The notes: a model not told the origin generated them from the letters alone. Positions 16,950 through 25,564 are shown, counted from the first letter of the stretch. The stretch is 64,000 nt of DNA from VXNF01 sp965116465 (GCA_965116465.1 OZ220687.1:1116001-1180000), one strand, 5' to 3'. Made by a program: numbers and translations.

Positions 16950-17852
16950 TCACTCCGAGCCGTTCCGGAGCGCCGCCAGCGCGGCGCGATCGCTCGGCCA
17001 GTTGGGCTGCATCAGATGCCACTGGGTGGGTGCGGTCCGGATCATCTCCTCCAGCCGATGGGCCAGAGCCTGCGTGGTCTCGCCGACGACGTCGCGGAGT
17101 CGTCCCTCGCGGCTGACCACCATCGGCGGCATGCAGACGGCGTGGCACTTCCCGTGGCGGCTGGAGACCACGACGCCCACGATCGGCGAGCCGGTGCGCC
17201 GCGCCAGCACCGCGGCCCCGCCGGGGAGGGTCGTGCGCTCACCGAAGAACTCCACCTCCACCCCGCCGCCGCCGATGTCCCGATCGGCGAGCAGGCAGAC
17301 CACGTGGCCGTCGTTGAGAGCCCTCGTGAGCGCGCCGAGAGCCTCCGGACCGGCGGGCACGATGTCCATGCCGATGCGGCGCCGGAACCGTTCCATCCAG
17401 GCGAACAACTCCGGATGGTCGATGGGCTCCACCACCGCGGTCACCTTCATCCCCGGTCGCTGGGCCAACCAGACACCCGCCCATTCCCAACTCCCGACGT
17501 GCGGCAGCACCAGGATGGCCCCGGGTCCCGTGTGCCGGGCGTCGGAGATGTGCTGGTAGTCCTCGAACGTGAAGCCGGCGTCCACCTCGGCCGGGCCGGC
17601 GGCGGCGAGGCGGGCGCAGTCGACGTAGTAGCGCCCGTAGGCGACGAACGTCGCGCGCACGGCGCGCCGCATCTCGCCCCGGGTGGACTCCTCGCCGACG
17701 GTCCCGATCCGCCGCAGGTTGCGCTCGACGATCAGCCTCTGCTCACTGCGCCGCAGCGCCACGGCGCTGGCCAGCAGCCGTGTCCCGCCGTCGACCAGCC
17801 GGTCCGGCAGGCGCGGCAGGAACCGGGCGCCGAGCCGGTACTGCTCCAGCAC
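16950..17852 (-). CDS. patA: phosphatidylinositol mannoside acyltransferase
   Basis: A lysophospholipid-acyltransferase-like membrane-associated protein (LpxL/HtrB type) of about 300 residues. It is expected to acylate the mannose of PIM. The HxxxxE catalytic motif is in LPHVGSWEWAG, and a later block LLADRDIGGGGVEVEFFGE matches the family. The C-terminal block TQWHLMQPNWPSD matches the HWFxxQP region. The start is uncertain: GTG at 17852 gives a length close to mycobacterial PatA, but the frame is open further upstream into the CDP-alcohol transferase gene without a better start codon. Confidence 0.85.
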   Translation of the reverse strand: MLEQYRLGARFLPRLPDRLVDGGTRLLASAVALRRSEQRLIVERNLRRIGTVGEESTRGEMRRAVRATFVAYGRYYVDCARLAAAGPAEVDAGFTFEDYQHISDARHTGPGAILVLPHVGSWEWAGVWLAQRPGMKVTAVVEPIDHPELFAWMERFRRRIGMDIVPAGPEALGALTRALNDGHVVCLLADRDIGGGGVEVEFFGERTTLPGGAAVLARRTGSPIVGVVVSSRHGKCHAVCMPPMVVSREGRLRDVVGETTQALAHRLEEMIRTAPTQWHLMQPNWPSDRAALAALRNGSE

Positions 17853-17905
17853 CAGGCGCCGGCGAAGCCGCGCCCGCAGGTCCGAACCGCGCCGGAGGGG
17901 ACCGC

Positions 17906-18475
17906 TCAGAACTGCCGCCAGATCTTGGTGAAGCGCTGCACCACGGTCACCAGCGTGAGCCCCAGCAGCGCCCAGAGGACGTAGACCAGCCAGCCGGGCA
18001 CCAGCAGTCCGAAGCACAGCACCACGAACCGCTCGGCGCGCTCGGCGAGCCCGCCGCGGGCGTCGAGCCCCAGCGACTCCGCCTTGGCGCGCAGGTACGA
18101 CACGAACTGCCCCGACGCCAGCACGGCAACCGGCAGCAGCGCCACGAGCCCATCGTCCAGCAGGTGATAGGTGAGCGCCCCGAGGATCAGCGTGTCGGAG
18201 ATCCGGTCGCAGGTCGAGTCCAGGAAGGCGCCGCGCACCCCGACCGTGCCGGCGGCCTTCGCCACCGGGCCGTCCAGCAGATCGCCGAATCCGGTGAGGA
18301 TGATGAACGTGAACGCCAGCCCGAACCGGTCGATCACCACCATGGCGGCGGTGGCCGCCGAGGCCGCCACCCCGAACAGCGTGACACCGTCGGCGCGCAC
18401 GCCGAGGCGATAGAGCGTCGAGCCGATCGGGTCGACCACGCGGTCGACGCCGACCCGCCAGCGGCCGTCGAACAC
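17906..18475 (-). CDS. CDP-alcohol phosphatidyltransferase (phosphatidylinositol phosphate synthase type)
   Basis: A 189-residue integral membrane enzyme with the CDP-alcohol phosphotransferase motif, seen as GDLLDGPVAK followed by GAFLDSTCDRISD, with the essential Asp residues in place. Several hydrophobic helices surround it. In actinobacteria the gene in this position, before patA and pimA, makes phosphatidylinositol phosphate from CDP-diacylglycerol and inositol phosphate; that function is inferred here from position. GTG at 18475 is the chosen start; the frame is open far upstream through a tandem repeat, but that part is repeat-coded and not protein-like. The stop lies 53 bp before the proposed patA start. 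Confidence 0.88.
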   Translation of the reverse strand: MFDGRWRVGVDRVVDPIGSTLYRLGVRADGVTLFGVAASAATAAMVVIDRFGLAFTFIILTGFGDLLDGPVAKAAGTVGVRGAFLDSTCDRISDTLILGALTYHLLDDGLVALLPVAVLASGQFVSYLRAKAESLGLDARGGLAERAERFVVLCFGLLVPGWLVYVLWALLGLTLVTVVQRFTKIWRQF

Positions 18476-18510
18476 GTTCCCGCTCAGATCCCTAGCCGTA
18501 ACGACCGGGG

Positions 18511-18728
18511 AGGTTGTCCCCGGTTGGGGGCGGGGGGCAGGAGCCTCCGTGCTCACACAGAGAAACTGCGCGACGTTGTCCCTGGGTTGAAGGGGGCGGG
18601 GCGCAGGAGCCTCCGTGCTCACACAGAGAAACTGCGCGACGTTGTCCCTGGGTTGAAGGGGGCGGGGCGCAGGAGCCTCCGTGCTCACACAGAGAAACTG
18701 CGCGCGGAGGCTCCTGCGCCCCGCCCCC
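18511..18728. repeat. 66-bp tandem repeat ending in a 24-bp inverted repeat
   Basis: Three head-to-tail units begin at 18511, 18573 and 18639. The second and third are identical over 66 bp; the first is 62 bp with changes. Each unit contains GGGGGCGGGGCGCAGGAGCC and the phrase TGCTCACACAGAGAAACTGC. After the third unit the core returns inverted: 18658-18681 is the exact reverse complement of 18705-18728, with a 23-bp loop, so a very strong stem-loop can form. The block fills most of the 329-bp gap 18476-18804 between the CDP-alcohol transferase and the next gene. The rest of the gap (18729-18804) shows nothing recognisable. Confidence 0.9.
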
Positions 18729-18804
18729 AAACTCGACTCGACATGGGGCCAGCCTTTTCGCTCCGCTCGCGGACGCAGCCGCCCCTGCGCCCCGCCTCCA
18801 CGCG

Positions 18805-19386
18805 CTAGCCCGGCGGTCCATGGATGTCGCTGTCGGCGAGGTCCGACCAGTCCTCGGGGTTGTCCTCGACGATGACGTCGAGAACCTTCGGTTCCACACC
18901 GTCGACGAGGACCAGGCCCCGCCGCAGGGGCCGGATCTCGTTCGAGAAGACCAGGATCCGCCAGGTGGGCCGGGAGAACCAGCCGCGCCAGCCCATCTGC
19001 GCCGAGGCGTGGCCCACCGGGAAGCCCACGGCCCGCACCGCCTCCAGCAGGGCGTCGGTCTCCTCGACGCGCAGGTCCCAACCGGCCCGGAAGTGGTACG
19101 CCGCCAGCACCAGCAGGGCGATCCCGGCCGCCAGGAAGCCCCCGTTGACGATGTTGGGGTCGCTGCCGATCGTCAGCGCCCAGGTGGCGATGGAGACGAC
19201 GCCCAGGAATGCGTAGAGGGCGCCGGGCACGCGCCGGCGGCTGTTGTTGGGGAAGACGTAGGGCCCGACGTAGCCGCTGACGTCCAACTCCGGGGGCAGT
19301 TCGTCGCCGATTCCCTCGCCGGGCGGGTCGATGTCGCCGCCGGCGTCGGGCTGCGGCTCGTCGGTGGTCTCGGTCTCGGGGGCCAT
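18805..19386 (-). CDS. conserved actinobacterial membrane protein, function unknown
   Basis: The 193-residue protein starts with an acidic, proline-rich tail of about 48 residues. Two hydrophobic helices follow (ALYAFLGVVSIATWAL and FLAAGIALLVLAAYHF, about residues 56-95). The C-terminal cytoplasmic domain contains VEETDALLEAVRAVGFPVGHASAQMGWRGW, here split by the two ends, and ILVFSNEIRPLRRGLVLVDG. I do not recognise a named family. It lies 9 bp after the HIT gene and probably shares its transcript. The C-terminal part looks soluble and conserved, which argues for a real gene, but no catalytic motif is visible. Confidence 0.75.
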   Translation of the reverse strand: MAPETETTDEPQPDAGGDIDPPGEGIGDELPPELDVSGYVGPYVFPNNSRRRVPGALYAFLGVVSIATWALTIGSDPNIVNGGFLAAGIALLVLAAYHFRAGWDLRVEETDALLEAVRAVGFPVGHASAQMGWRGWFSRPTWRILVFSNEIRPLRRGLVLVDGVEPKVLDVIVEDNPEDWSDLADSDIHGPPG

Positions 19387-19395
19387 GTTCCGACG

Positions 19396-19920
19396 CTATC
19401 CGGCGTCGGGTGGCCAGGCGCCCCGCAGCTTGCGCCAGGTGTCCTCGAGCGTCTCGGGCAGCACGCGGGTGCCTCCCACGGTGGTCATGAAGTTGGTGTC
19501 GCCCGCCCAGCGGGGCAGGCAGTGGACGTGCAGGTGGCCGGGCACGCCGGCGCCCGCCGCCCGACCCAGGTTGAGCCCGATGTTCACCCCGTCGGGGTCG
19601 TAGACGGCCTGCAGCGCCCGCACCGCCGTGCGCACCGCGCCCCAGAGCTCACCCCAGACGGCGTCGTCGAGATCATCGGGGGAGGCGGCGGCGACGTAGG
19701 GAACCACGAGCAGGTGCCCGGTGGTGTAGGGATAGGCGTTCAGCAGGGCGTAGCTGTGCTCGCCGCGCCACAGCACGAAGGCCTCCTCGTCGGGGAGGTC
19801 GCCGCGGCCGATCGCCTCGAAGGGCGAGGAGAACCCCGCGCCCTCCTCGTCCCCCTCGGCGCTCACCGCCGCCACGTAGTCGGCTCGCCACCCGGCCCAG
19901 AGCCGGCCCAGCTCGCTCAT
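19396..19920 (-). CDS. HIT family nucleotide hydrolase/phosphorylase
   Basis: A 174-residue cytoplasmic protein with the histidine-triad motif GHLHVHCLPRW near residue 130 and the upstream block YALLNAYPYTTGHLLVVPY. In mycobacteria the homologue next to thrS acts on diadenosine tetraphosphate, and the same position here suggests a similar role (inference). The insert EGAGFSSPFEAI after the N-terminus is typical of this actinobacterial subgroup. It lies 25 bp after thrS on the same strand. Confidence 0.9.
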   Translation of the reverse strand: MSELGRLWAGWRADYVAAVSAEGDEEGAGFSSPFEAIGRGDLPDEEAFVLWRGEHSYALLNAYPYTTGHLLVVPYVAAASPDDLDDAVWGELWGAVRTAVRALQAVYDPDGVNIGLNLGRAAGAGVPGHLHVHCLPRWAGDTNFMTTVGGTRVLPETLEDTWRKLRGAWPPDAG

Positions 19921-19945
19921 CGCCGCTCGCTCCCGGGCCCGCTCA

Positions 19946-21916
19946 TCAGCGCGGCGCCGCTTCGGCCAGCATCCGGTCCTTCAGTTCGGCCAGCGGGACG
20001 TCGCGCTCGGTCTCGGCGCCCCGCGGGTTGACGCCCACAGTTCCCGCCGCCACGTCGCTGGCGCCGACGACCAGCACGTAGGGAACCTTCTGGAGCTTGG
20101 CGGCCCGCACCCGCCGTCCCAGCGGCTCGTCGCTGGCCATCACCTCGACGCGCAGCCCCGCGGCACGCAGCTCGTCGGCGACCTCGGCGGCGTAGCCGGC
20201 GTGGTCCGCCGCCACCGGCAGCAGGCTGGCCTGCACCGGCGCCAGCCAGGTGGGGAACGCCCCGGCGTAGTGCTCCAGCAGGACCCCGAAGAACCGCTCG
20301 ACCGAGCCGAACAGGGCACGGTGGATCATCACCGGCCGCCGGCGCTGACCGTCGGAGGCGGTGTAGTGCAGGTCGAAGCGCTCCGGCAGGTTGAAGTCCA
20401 CCTGCAGCGTGGAGAGCTGCCACGCCCGGCCGATGGCGTCGGTCACGTCCACGTCGATCTTCGGGCCGTAGAAGGCCCCACCGCCGGGGTCGGTGACGTA
20501 GTCCAGGCCGGCGGACTCCAGGGCGGCGCGCAGCCCCTCGGTGGCCAGGTCCCACATCTCGACGGGGCCCACCGCCTTCGTCGCCGGGCGCGTCGAGAGC
20601 TTCGCCTGGAAGTCCTCGAAGCCGAAGGCCCGCAGCACCGACAGCACGAAGTCCAGCAGCGAGGCCAGCTCGGTCGGCACCTGCTCGGGGGTGGCGAAGA
20701 TGTGGCTGTCGTCCTGCGTGAAGCCCCGGGATCGCAGCAGGCCGTGCACCGCCCCCGACAGCTCGTAGCGGTAGACGGCGCCCAGCTCGAACAGGCGCAG
20801 CGGGAGGTCCCGGTAGGAGCGCTGGGCGGACCGGTAGATCATCACGTGGAACGGGCAGTTCATGGGCTTGGGGTAGTAGGCGGCCCCGTCCAGCTCCATC
20901 GGGGGGTACATGCTCTCGGCGTAGAAGTCGAGGTGTCCGCTGGTCTCCCAGAGGACGGACTTGGCGAGGTGCGGGGTGTACACGAACTGGTAGCCGCCGG
21001 AGGTGTGGCGCCGCCGGCTGTAGTCCTCCATGAGGTGCCGCACCAGCGCCCCCTTGGGGTGCCACACCGCCAGGCCCGGGCCGAGTTCCTCCGGCCAGGA
21101 CACCAGGTCCAGCTCCCGGGCCAGGCGCCGGTGATCCCGCCGGGCGGCCTCGGCGAGGCGGTGCAGGTGGGCCTTGAGGTCGGCGGCACTGGCCCAGGCG
21201 GTGCCGTAGATGCGCTGCAGCATCGGGCGGTCGCTGTCGCCGCGCCAGTAGGCACCCGCCACCCGCTGCAGGGCGAAGTGGCCCAGGCGGCCCGTGGAGG
21301 GTACGTGCGGCCCCAGGCAGAGGTCCACGAAGTCCTCGCCGTTGGCGTAGCAGCTCACCATGCCGTCGCCGCCGGCCTCGGAGGCCAGGTCGGCGTCGGC
21401 CTCGGGGTCGTCGCCCGTACCGGCGCTCACCCGCTCGATGATCTCCTGCTTGTAGGGGTGCCCGGCGAAGACCTCCAGGGCGTCGCCGGCGTCGATCTCC
21501 CGGCGCACGAACGGCTGGTCGGCGGCGATGATCTCCCGCATCCGGGCCTCGATCCGCTCCAGGTCGGCGTCGCTGAACGTGGCCCCGCCGGGCAGCTCGA
21601 AGTCGTAGTAGAAGCCGTCGGTCACCGGTGGCCCGATGGCGAAGGTGGCGCCCGGGTAGAGCCCCAGCACCGCCTGGGCCAGGACGTGCGCCGTGGAGTG
21701 GCGCAGCGTGTGCAGGCCGCGCTCGCTGCCGGCGGTCACGATCTCGGTGGTGGCGCCGTCCACCAGCGGCGCCGACAGGTCCACCTCGGCGCCGTCGACG
21801 GTGGCGATCACCGCGTCCCGGGCCAGCCGCCGGCCGATCGACGCGGCCAGATCGGCGGCGCTGGCGCCGTCGGGGAGGTCGCGCGCCGAGCCGTCCGGCA
21901 GCAGCACGCGAACCAT
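19946..21916 (-). CDS. thrS: threonyl-tRNA synthetase
   Basis: The 656-residue class II synthetase charges tRNA-Thr. It has an N-terminal TGS domain (MVRVLLPDGSARDLPDGAS) and an editing domain with HSTAHVLAQAV and DFVDLCLGPHVPSTG. The catalytic core has YPKPMNCPFHVMIY with the zinc Cys, RELGAVYRYELSG-like motif 2 (seen as FELGAVYRYE) and GFTQDDSHIF. The C-terminal anticodon domain ends near residue 645. ATG at 21916 begins the TGS fold; the frame continues upstream into the preceding gene without homology. It lies 10 bp after the MshC-like gene. Confidence 0.97.
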   Translation of the reverse strand: MVRVLLPDGSARDLPDGASAADLAASIGRRLARDAVIATVDGAEVDLSAPLVDGATTEIVTAGSERGLHTLRHSTAHVLAQAVLGLYPGATFAIGPPVTDGFYYDFELPGGATFSDADLERIEARMREIIAADQPFVRREIDAGDALEVFAGHPYKQEIIERVSAGTGDDPEADADLASEAGGDGMVSCYANGEDFVDLCLGPHVPSTGRLGHFALQRVAGAYWRGDSDRPMLQRIYGTAWASAADLKAHLHRLAEAARRDHRRLARELDLVSWPEELGPGLAVWHPKGALVRHLMEDYSRRRHTSGGYQFVYTPHLAKSVLWETSGHLDFYAESMYPPMELDGAAYYPKPMNCPFHVMIYRSAQRSYRDLPLRLFELGAVYRYELSGAVHGLLRSRGFTQDDSHIFATPEQVPTELASLLDFVLSVLRAFGFEDFQAKLSTRPATKAVGPVEMWDLATEGLRAALESAGLDYVTDPGGGAFYGPKIDVDVTDAIGRAWQLSTLQVDFNLPERFDLHYTASDGQRRRPVMIHRALFGSVERFFGVLLEHYAGAFPTWLAPVQASLLPVAADHAGYAAEVADELRAAGLRVEVMASDEPLGRRVRAAKLQKVPYVLVVGASDVAAGTVGVNPRGAETERDVPLAELKDRMLAEAAPR

Positions 21917-21926
21917 GTCGGGAACG

Positions 21927-23111
21927 CTACCGGCGGGCGCCGCCCGGATCGCAGGCGGCGGCGTCGCCGGGCTGCTCCGGGCGGGGAGTCTCGCCGGTGC
22001 GCAGGTCCACCCCCACGAGCATGGCGGAGGCGGCGACACCCTGGCCCCGGCCGACGGCGCCGTCGATGCACTCCAGTGCCGCCGGCGTGTCGAGGTCGGC
22101 GTCGAGCGCGGCGCGCACGTCGCTGAGCGGGCCCTCGCCGGACGCGGCCGCCTGCCAGCGCTCGAGGCGTTCCGCGGCCTCGACCATCATCGCCGGCCGC
22201 CATTCCCAGGAGTCCCGGTAGTGGTGCGCCAGCACGGCCAGCCGCACGGCCCGGGGGTCGTACTCCTTCAGCAGGTCGCTCACGAAGATCAGGTTGCCCA
22301 ACGATTTGGACATCTTCTCGCCGTCCATGCGGACCATGGCCTGGTGCATCCAATGGCGGGCGAACGGCTCACCGGTGGCCGCCACCGATTGCGCCCGCTC
22401 GCACTCGTGGTGCGGGAAGATCAGGTCGGACCCGCCCCCGTGCAGATCGATCGTGGTGGCCAGCTCGCGCATCGCCAGCGTCGAGCATTCGATGTGCCAG
22501 CCCGGCCGGCCGGGGCCCCACAGCGACCCCCACTCGGGCTCGTCGGGTGCCGACGGCTGCCAGAGCACGAAGTCCAGCGGGTCGCGCTTGGCGGGATCGT
22601 CGGGGTTCCCTCCCCGCTCGGCCGCCAGGACCAGCATCTCGGTGCGGTCCAGTTTGGAGAGCTCGCCGAAACCCGGGAAGGTCGCCACCTCGAAGTAGAC
22701 CGCCCCGCCGGAGACGTAGGCGTGGCCCCGGTCCAGCACCATGCCGATGAAGCCGCGGATGTCGGCGATGGCCGAGGTGGCGCGCGGCTCGCTCCAGCAC
22801 GCCAGCATCCCCAGCGCGGCCATGTCGGAGTCGAAGCGGGCGACCTCGGCCGCCGCCAGGTCCAGGTAGTGCACACCCACCGAGCGGGCCTTGCGGAGGA
22901 TGTCGTCGTCCACGTCGGTGACGTTGCGCACGCAGCGCGTCTGGTGGCCGCGGTCGCGCAGCCGCCGCTGCAGCACGTCGTAGGTGAGGTAGGTGGCGGC
23001 GTGACCCAGGTGGGTTGCGTCGTACGGGGTGATCCCGCACGTGTACATCGTGACGACGGGTCCCACCTCGAACGGCACGATCTCTCCTGCGATCGTGTCG
23101 TAGATCTGCAT
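21927..23111 (-). CDS. mshC: MshC-type cysteine ligase (mycothiol synthesis)
   Basis: A 394-residue class I synthetase-fold enzyme closest to cysteine:glucosaminyl inositol ligase, which joins Cys to GlcN-inositol in mycothiol synthesis. The zinc/HIGH region reads TCGITPYDATHLGHAATYL, the MshC form rather than the CysRS form (CGPTVYD). Later blocks are GRPGWHIECS, GGSDLIFPHHE and the KMSKS loop GEKMSKSLGN. It lacks the long C-terminal tRNA-binding part of CysRS, as MshC does. ATG at 23111 is the start. A true CysRS with shortened tail is the alternative; the HIGH-region wording favours MshC. Confidence 0.85.
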   Translation of the reverse strand: MQIYDTIAGEIVPFEVGPVVTMYTCGITPYDATHLGHAATYLTYDVLQRRLRDRGHQTRCVRNVTDVDDDILRKARSVGVHYLDLAAAEVARFDSDMAALGMLACWSEPRATSAIADIRGFIGMVLDRGHAYVSGGAVYFEVATFPGFGELSKLDRTEMLVLAAERGGNPDDPAKRDPLDFVLWQPSAPDEPEWGSLWGPGRPGWHIECSTLAMRELATTIDLHGGGSDLIFPHHECERAQSVAATGEPFARHWMHQAMVRMDGEKMSKSLGNLIFVSDLLKEYDPRAVRLAVLAHHYRDSWEWRPAMMVEAAERLERWQAAASGEGPLSDVRAALDADLDTPAALECIDGAVGRGQGVAASAMLVGVDLRTGETPRPEQPGDAAACDPGGARR

Positions 23112-23146
23112 CGGCCCCACAGCGCCCTCCGCCGGCGGCGGGTCGG

Positions 23147-23806
23147 TCACTCGTCGTTGAGACCCGTGAAGCGCAGCGCCACCCGGGTCTTGTAGCGGTG
23201 GTTCAACTGCAGCAGCACGGCGGCGAACGCCTCGATCGGCGCCGCATTGGACAGTTCGCCCGCGTCCAGCGGCCGCAGGTCGGGTATCCGGGCCACGATC
23301 TCCGCGGTCGCCTCGGTGGCCTCGGGATGGTCCGAGCAGATCAGCACGTCGGAGTCCACGTGCTCGTCTATCCGGCTGAGCTCCGTGGCCGGGACGTGGT
23401 GCAGGGCAGCCGCCACCTTGGCCTTGGGAACCGCCGCCTGGACACTGGCTGCCACCGACCCCCGCGGTGGCACGAGCGGCTGAAACTCGTGCGCCACCCG
23501 CGCCAGGGCGTTGCACATGGACACCACGATCTTGCCGTTCAGATGTCCCTCGACGGACTGCACCGTCGCCGCCGCCGCGTCCCAGGGCGTGGCCAGCACG
23601 ATCAGGTCGCAGTCGGCGGCGCCCTCGTTGTCGGCCGACTCGATCGCAAGTTGCCTGTCGGGCCAGACGGCGACGAGCTTGTCGCGCGCCTCCATGGCGC
23701 GGTACTTGGACCGAGACCCCACGACCACCTCGAAACCCACACTCGCCAGCCGGACCGCGAGAGCCTTGCCGGCGGGACCTGTCCCGCCCAGAACACCGAT
23801 GCGCAT
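23147..23806 (-). CDS. npdG: NADPH-dependent F420 reductase
   Basis: A 219-residue oxidoreductase that moves hydride between NADP(H) and coenzyme F420. The N-terminus MRIGVLGGTGPAGKALAVRL is the dinucleotide-binding motif of the F420:NADPH oxidoreductase family. VVGSRSKYRA follows the second strand, where NADP specificity resides. The block ADCDLIVLATPWDAAAATV and the C-terminal DAGELSNAAPIEAFAAVLLQLN are also family-like. ATG at 23806 lies only 24 bp from the divergent fabI start. No F420 biosynthesis gene is in the window, so coenzyme supply must come from elsewhere. Confidence 0.9.
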   Translation of the reverse strand: MRIGVLGGTGPAGKALAVRLASVGFEVVVGSRSKYRAMEARDKLVAVWPDRQLAIESADNEGAADCDLIVLATPWDAAAATVQSVEGHLNGKIVVSMCNALARVAHEFQPLVPPRGSVAASVQAAVPKAKVAAALHHVPATELSRIDEHVDSDVLICSDHPEATEATAEIVARIPDLRPLDAGELSNAAPIEAFAAVLLQLNHRYKTRVALRFTGLNDE

Positions 23807-23812
23807 GGGGCC

Positions 23813-23819
23813 TAGGGTA
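23813..23819. promoter_or_regulatory. overlapping divergent -10 boxes between npdG and fabI
   Basis: The bases TAGGGTA read TAGGGT on the plus strand (23813-23818) and TACCCT on the minus strand (23819-23814). Both match the actinobacterial -10 pattern TAnnnT. The minus box ends 7 bp before the npdG ATG, which predicts a leaderless transcript. The plus box ends 12 bp before the fabI ATG, predicting a leader of a few bases. The gap between the start codons is only 24 bp, so there is no other room for -10 elements. No convincing -35 is seen. Confidence 0.45.
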
Positions 23820-23830
23820 GCTTGACGCCG

Positions 23831-24598
23831 ATGGGCCTCTTGTCCGGAAAGCGGTTGCTGATCACCGGCGTGCTGACTGACGCCTCGCTGGCTTTTTCCG
23901 TGGCCCGGTTGGCCACAGCCGAGGGGGCGGAGTTGATACTGACCGGCGCGGGGCGCGGCCTGCGGCTCACCGAGCGCACCGCCCGGAAGCTGGATCCGGT
24001 GCCGGACGTACTGGAACTCGACGTCACACAGCCCGAGCACATCAACGCGGTGCGGGAGGCCCTGGCGGAGCGCTGGGGCGGTGTGGACGGCGCCCTGCAC
24101 GCCATCGGCTTCGCCCCGCAGGTCTGCCTCGGCGGCGATTTCATGGCGGCCGGCTGGGAGGACGTGTCGGTCGCGCTCGAGATCTCGGCGTACTCGCTGA
24201 AGGCGCTGGCCGACGCGGTGACGCCGCTCATGGACGGCGGCGGTTCCCTCGTGGCGCTGGACTTCGACGCCACGGTGGCCTGGCCGGTCTACGACTGGAT
24301 GGGCGTGTCGAAGGCGGCGCTGGAGTCGGTGGCCCGCTACCTGGCCCGCGACCTGGGTCCGCGGGGCATCCGGGTGAACCTGGTGGCGGCCGGCCCGGTG
24401 CGCACCATGGCGGCCCGCTCGATCCCCGGCTTCGCACAGTTCGAGGAGGCCTGGACCCAGCGCGCGCCCCTGGGGTGGGACGTCAACGACGCCGACCCGG
24501 TGGCCCGGGCGTGCGTACTGCTGCTGTCGGACTGGCTGGGAGCCACCACCGGGGAGATCCTGCACGTGGACGGCGGCTACCACGCCATGGGGGCCTGA
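23831..24598 (+). CDS. fabI: enoyl-[acyl-carrier-protein] reductase (NADH)
   Basis: A 255-residue short-chain dehydrogenase that reduces enoyl-ACP in fatty acid elongation, close to mycobacterial InhA. The start MGLLSGKRLLITGVLTDASL carries the family's unusual cofactor motif. The active-site Tyr and Lys are in YDWMGVSKAALESVARYLAR. RGIRVNLVAAGPVRTMAA and GEILHVDGGYHAMGA complete the family pattern. ATG at 23831 is preferred to an in-frame TTG at 23822 because of protein homology and because a -10-like box ends only 3 bp before the TTG. It is divergent from npdG. Confidence 0.93.
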   Translation: MGLLSGKRLLITGVLTDASLAFSVARLATAEGAELILTGAGRGLRLTERTARKLDPVPDVLELDVTQPEHINAVREALAERWGGVDGALHAIGFAPQVCLGGDFMAAGWEDVSVALEISAYSLKALADAVTPLMDGGGSLVALDFDATVAWPVYDWMGVSKAALESVARYLARDLGPRGIRVNLVAAGPVRTMAARSIPGFAQFEEAWTQRAPLGWDVNDADPVARACVLLLSDWLGATTGEILHVDGGYHAMGA

Positions 24599-24682
24599 GC
24601 CGGAGGATTGCCGCCGGTCGTTGCCGGGCCGTAGTGTTGCCGACCGACGGTGACGGGAGCCCGGAACGAACGGAGGGGTGTC

Positions 24683-25564
24683 ATGCAGCGACCGATCGAG
24701 GTGATGGGTGAGGGCCTGGGCCACCCCGAGGGACCGGACATGCTGCCCGACGGGCGCGTCGTGTTCGTCGAGACCTACACCAGCGACGTGAAGGTCTGGG
24801 AGGAAGGCAAGGGCATCTCCGTCTACGGCTACTGCGGCGGCGGCACCAACGCCTGCATCGTCGGCAGCGACGGCGATGTCTACGTCACCCAGAACGGCGG
24901 CACGGTGGGGGCGTGGAAGGCACCCGATCAGGTGACGCCGTCGATCCAGCGGATCCGCCCCGATGGCACCGTCAGTTACGTGGTGACCGAGATCGAGGGT
25001 GTGCCGCTCAACGCGCCGAACGACCTGGCCTTCGGCCCCAACGGCTCGCTCTACTTCACGGACTCCGGCGAGTGGGACCAGGTCAACAAGCCCGACCCGA
25101 GCCGCATCTTCGAGGTCTTCCCCGACGGAGGTGGCCGGGTGCTGGTGGAGTTGGAGCCCGTCTACACGAACGGCTGCGCGGCGGACCCCGACGGCAGCGT
25201 CGTCTGGGTGGAGTCCTACACACTCGATGTCCGCCGCCGGCGCCCCGACGGCACCATCGAGCACATCTGCACGCTTCCCGATGGTCACGTGCCCGACGGC
25301 TTCAAACTGGACGCCGAGGGCAACTACTGGATCTGCGGGTTCATGTCCGGCGCCATCGACGTCATCGCCCCCGACGGCACCTACCTGGACTATCTGGAGT
25401 GCCCCTACGTGCCGCTGAACTGCTGCTTCGACGGCACCGACATGTGGGTCACCGACTTCGGCGAGATCACCGAGGTGACCGCCGAGGCACCCATGATCGG
25501 CCGCCTGCTGCGCGTGCGACTCGGCGTGCAGGGCATGGAACCCTTCCGGGGCGCCATCGCGTGA
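24683..25564 (+). CDS. SMP-30/gluconolactonase-like beta-propeller protein
   Basis: A 293-residue protein of the SMP-30/gluconolaconase/LRE family, which are calcium- or zinc-dependent lactonases. Marks are GLGHPEGPDMLPDGRVVFVE with the metal-binding Glu, the APNDLAFGPNGSLYFTDSGE block with Asn and Asp, and GHVPDGFKLDAEGNYWI. A clear GGAGGGG precedes ATG at 24683, so the upstream open frame is ignored. There is no signal peptide, so it is probably cytoplasmic. The sugar-acid or other lactone substrate cannot be told. It lies 84 bp after fabI and is convergent with the first RCC1 gene. Confidence 0.85.
   Translation: MQRPIEVMGEGLGHPEGPDMLPDGRVVFVETYTSDVKVWEEGKGISVYGYCGGGTNACIVGSDGDVYVTQNGGTVGAWKAPDQVTPSIQRIRPDGTVSYVVTEIEGVPLNAPNDLAFGPNGSLYFTDSGEWDQVNKPDPSRIFEVFPDGGGRVLVELEPVYTNGCAADPDGSVVWVESYTLDVRRRRPDGTIEHICTLPDGHVPDGFKLDAEGNYWICGFMSGAIDVIAPDGTYLDYLECPYVPLNCCFDGTDMWVTDFGEITEVTAEAPMIGRLLRVRLGVQGMEPFRGAIA

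Noticed and set aside
18511..18704. Possible CRISPR array
   Set aside because: The units are contiguous 66-bp tandem copies without unique spacers, and no cas gene is near.
17906..19081. A 391-codon reading of the CDP-alcohol transferase extended upstream through the tandem repeats
   Set aside because: The added part is only translated repeat DNA, with the same phrase three times, and it overlaps the next gene. The enzyme fold begins at 18475.
24924..25288. Upstream extension of npdG across fabI and the lactonase (713 codons in total)
   Set aside because: The frame is open by chance of composition; the dinucleotide-binding motif starts exactly at the ATG at 23806.
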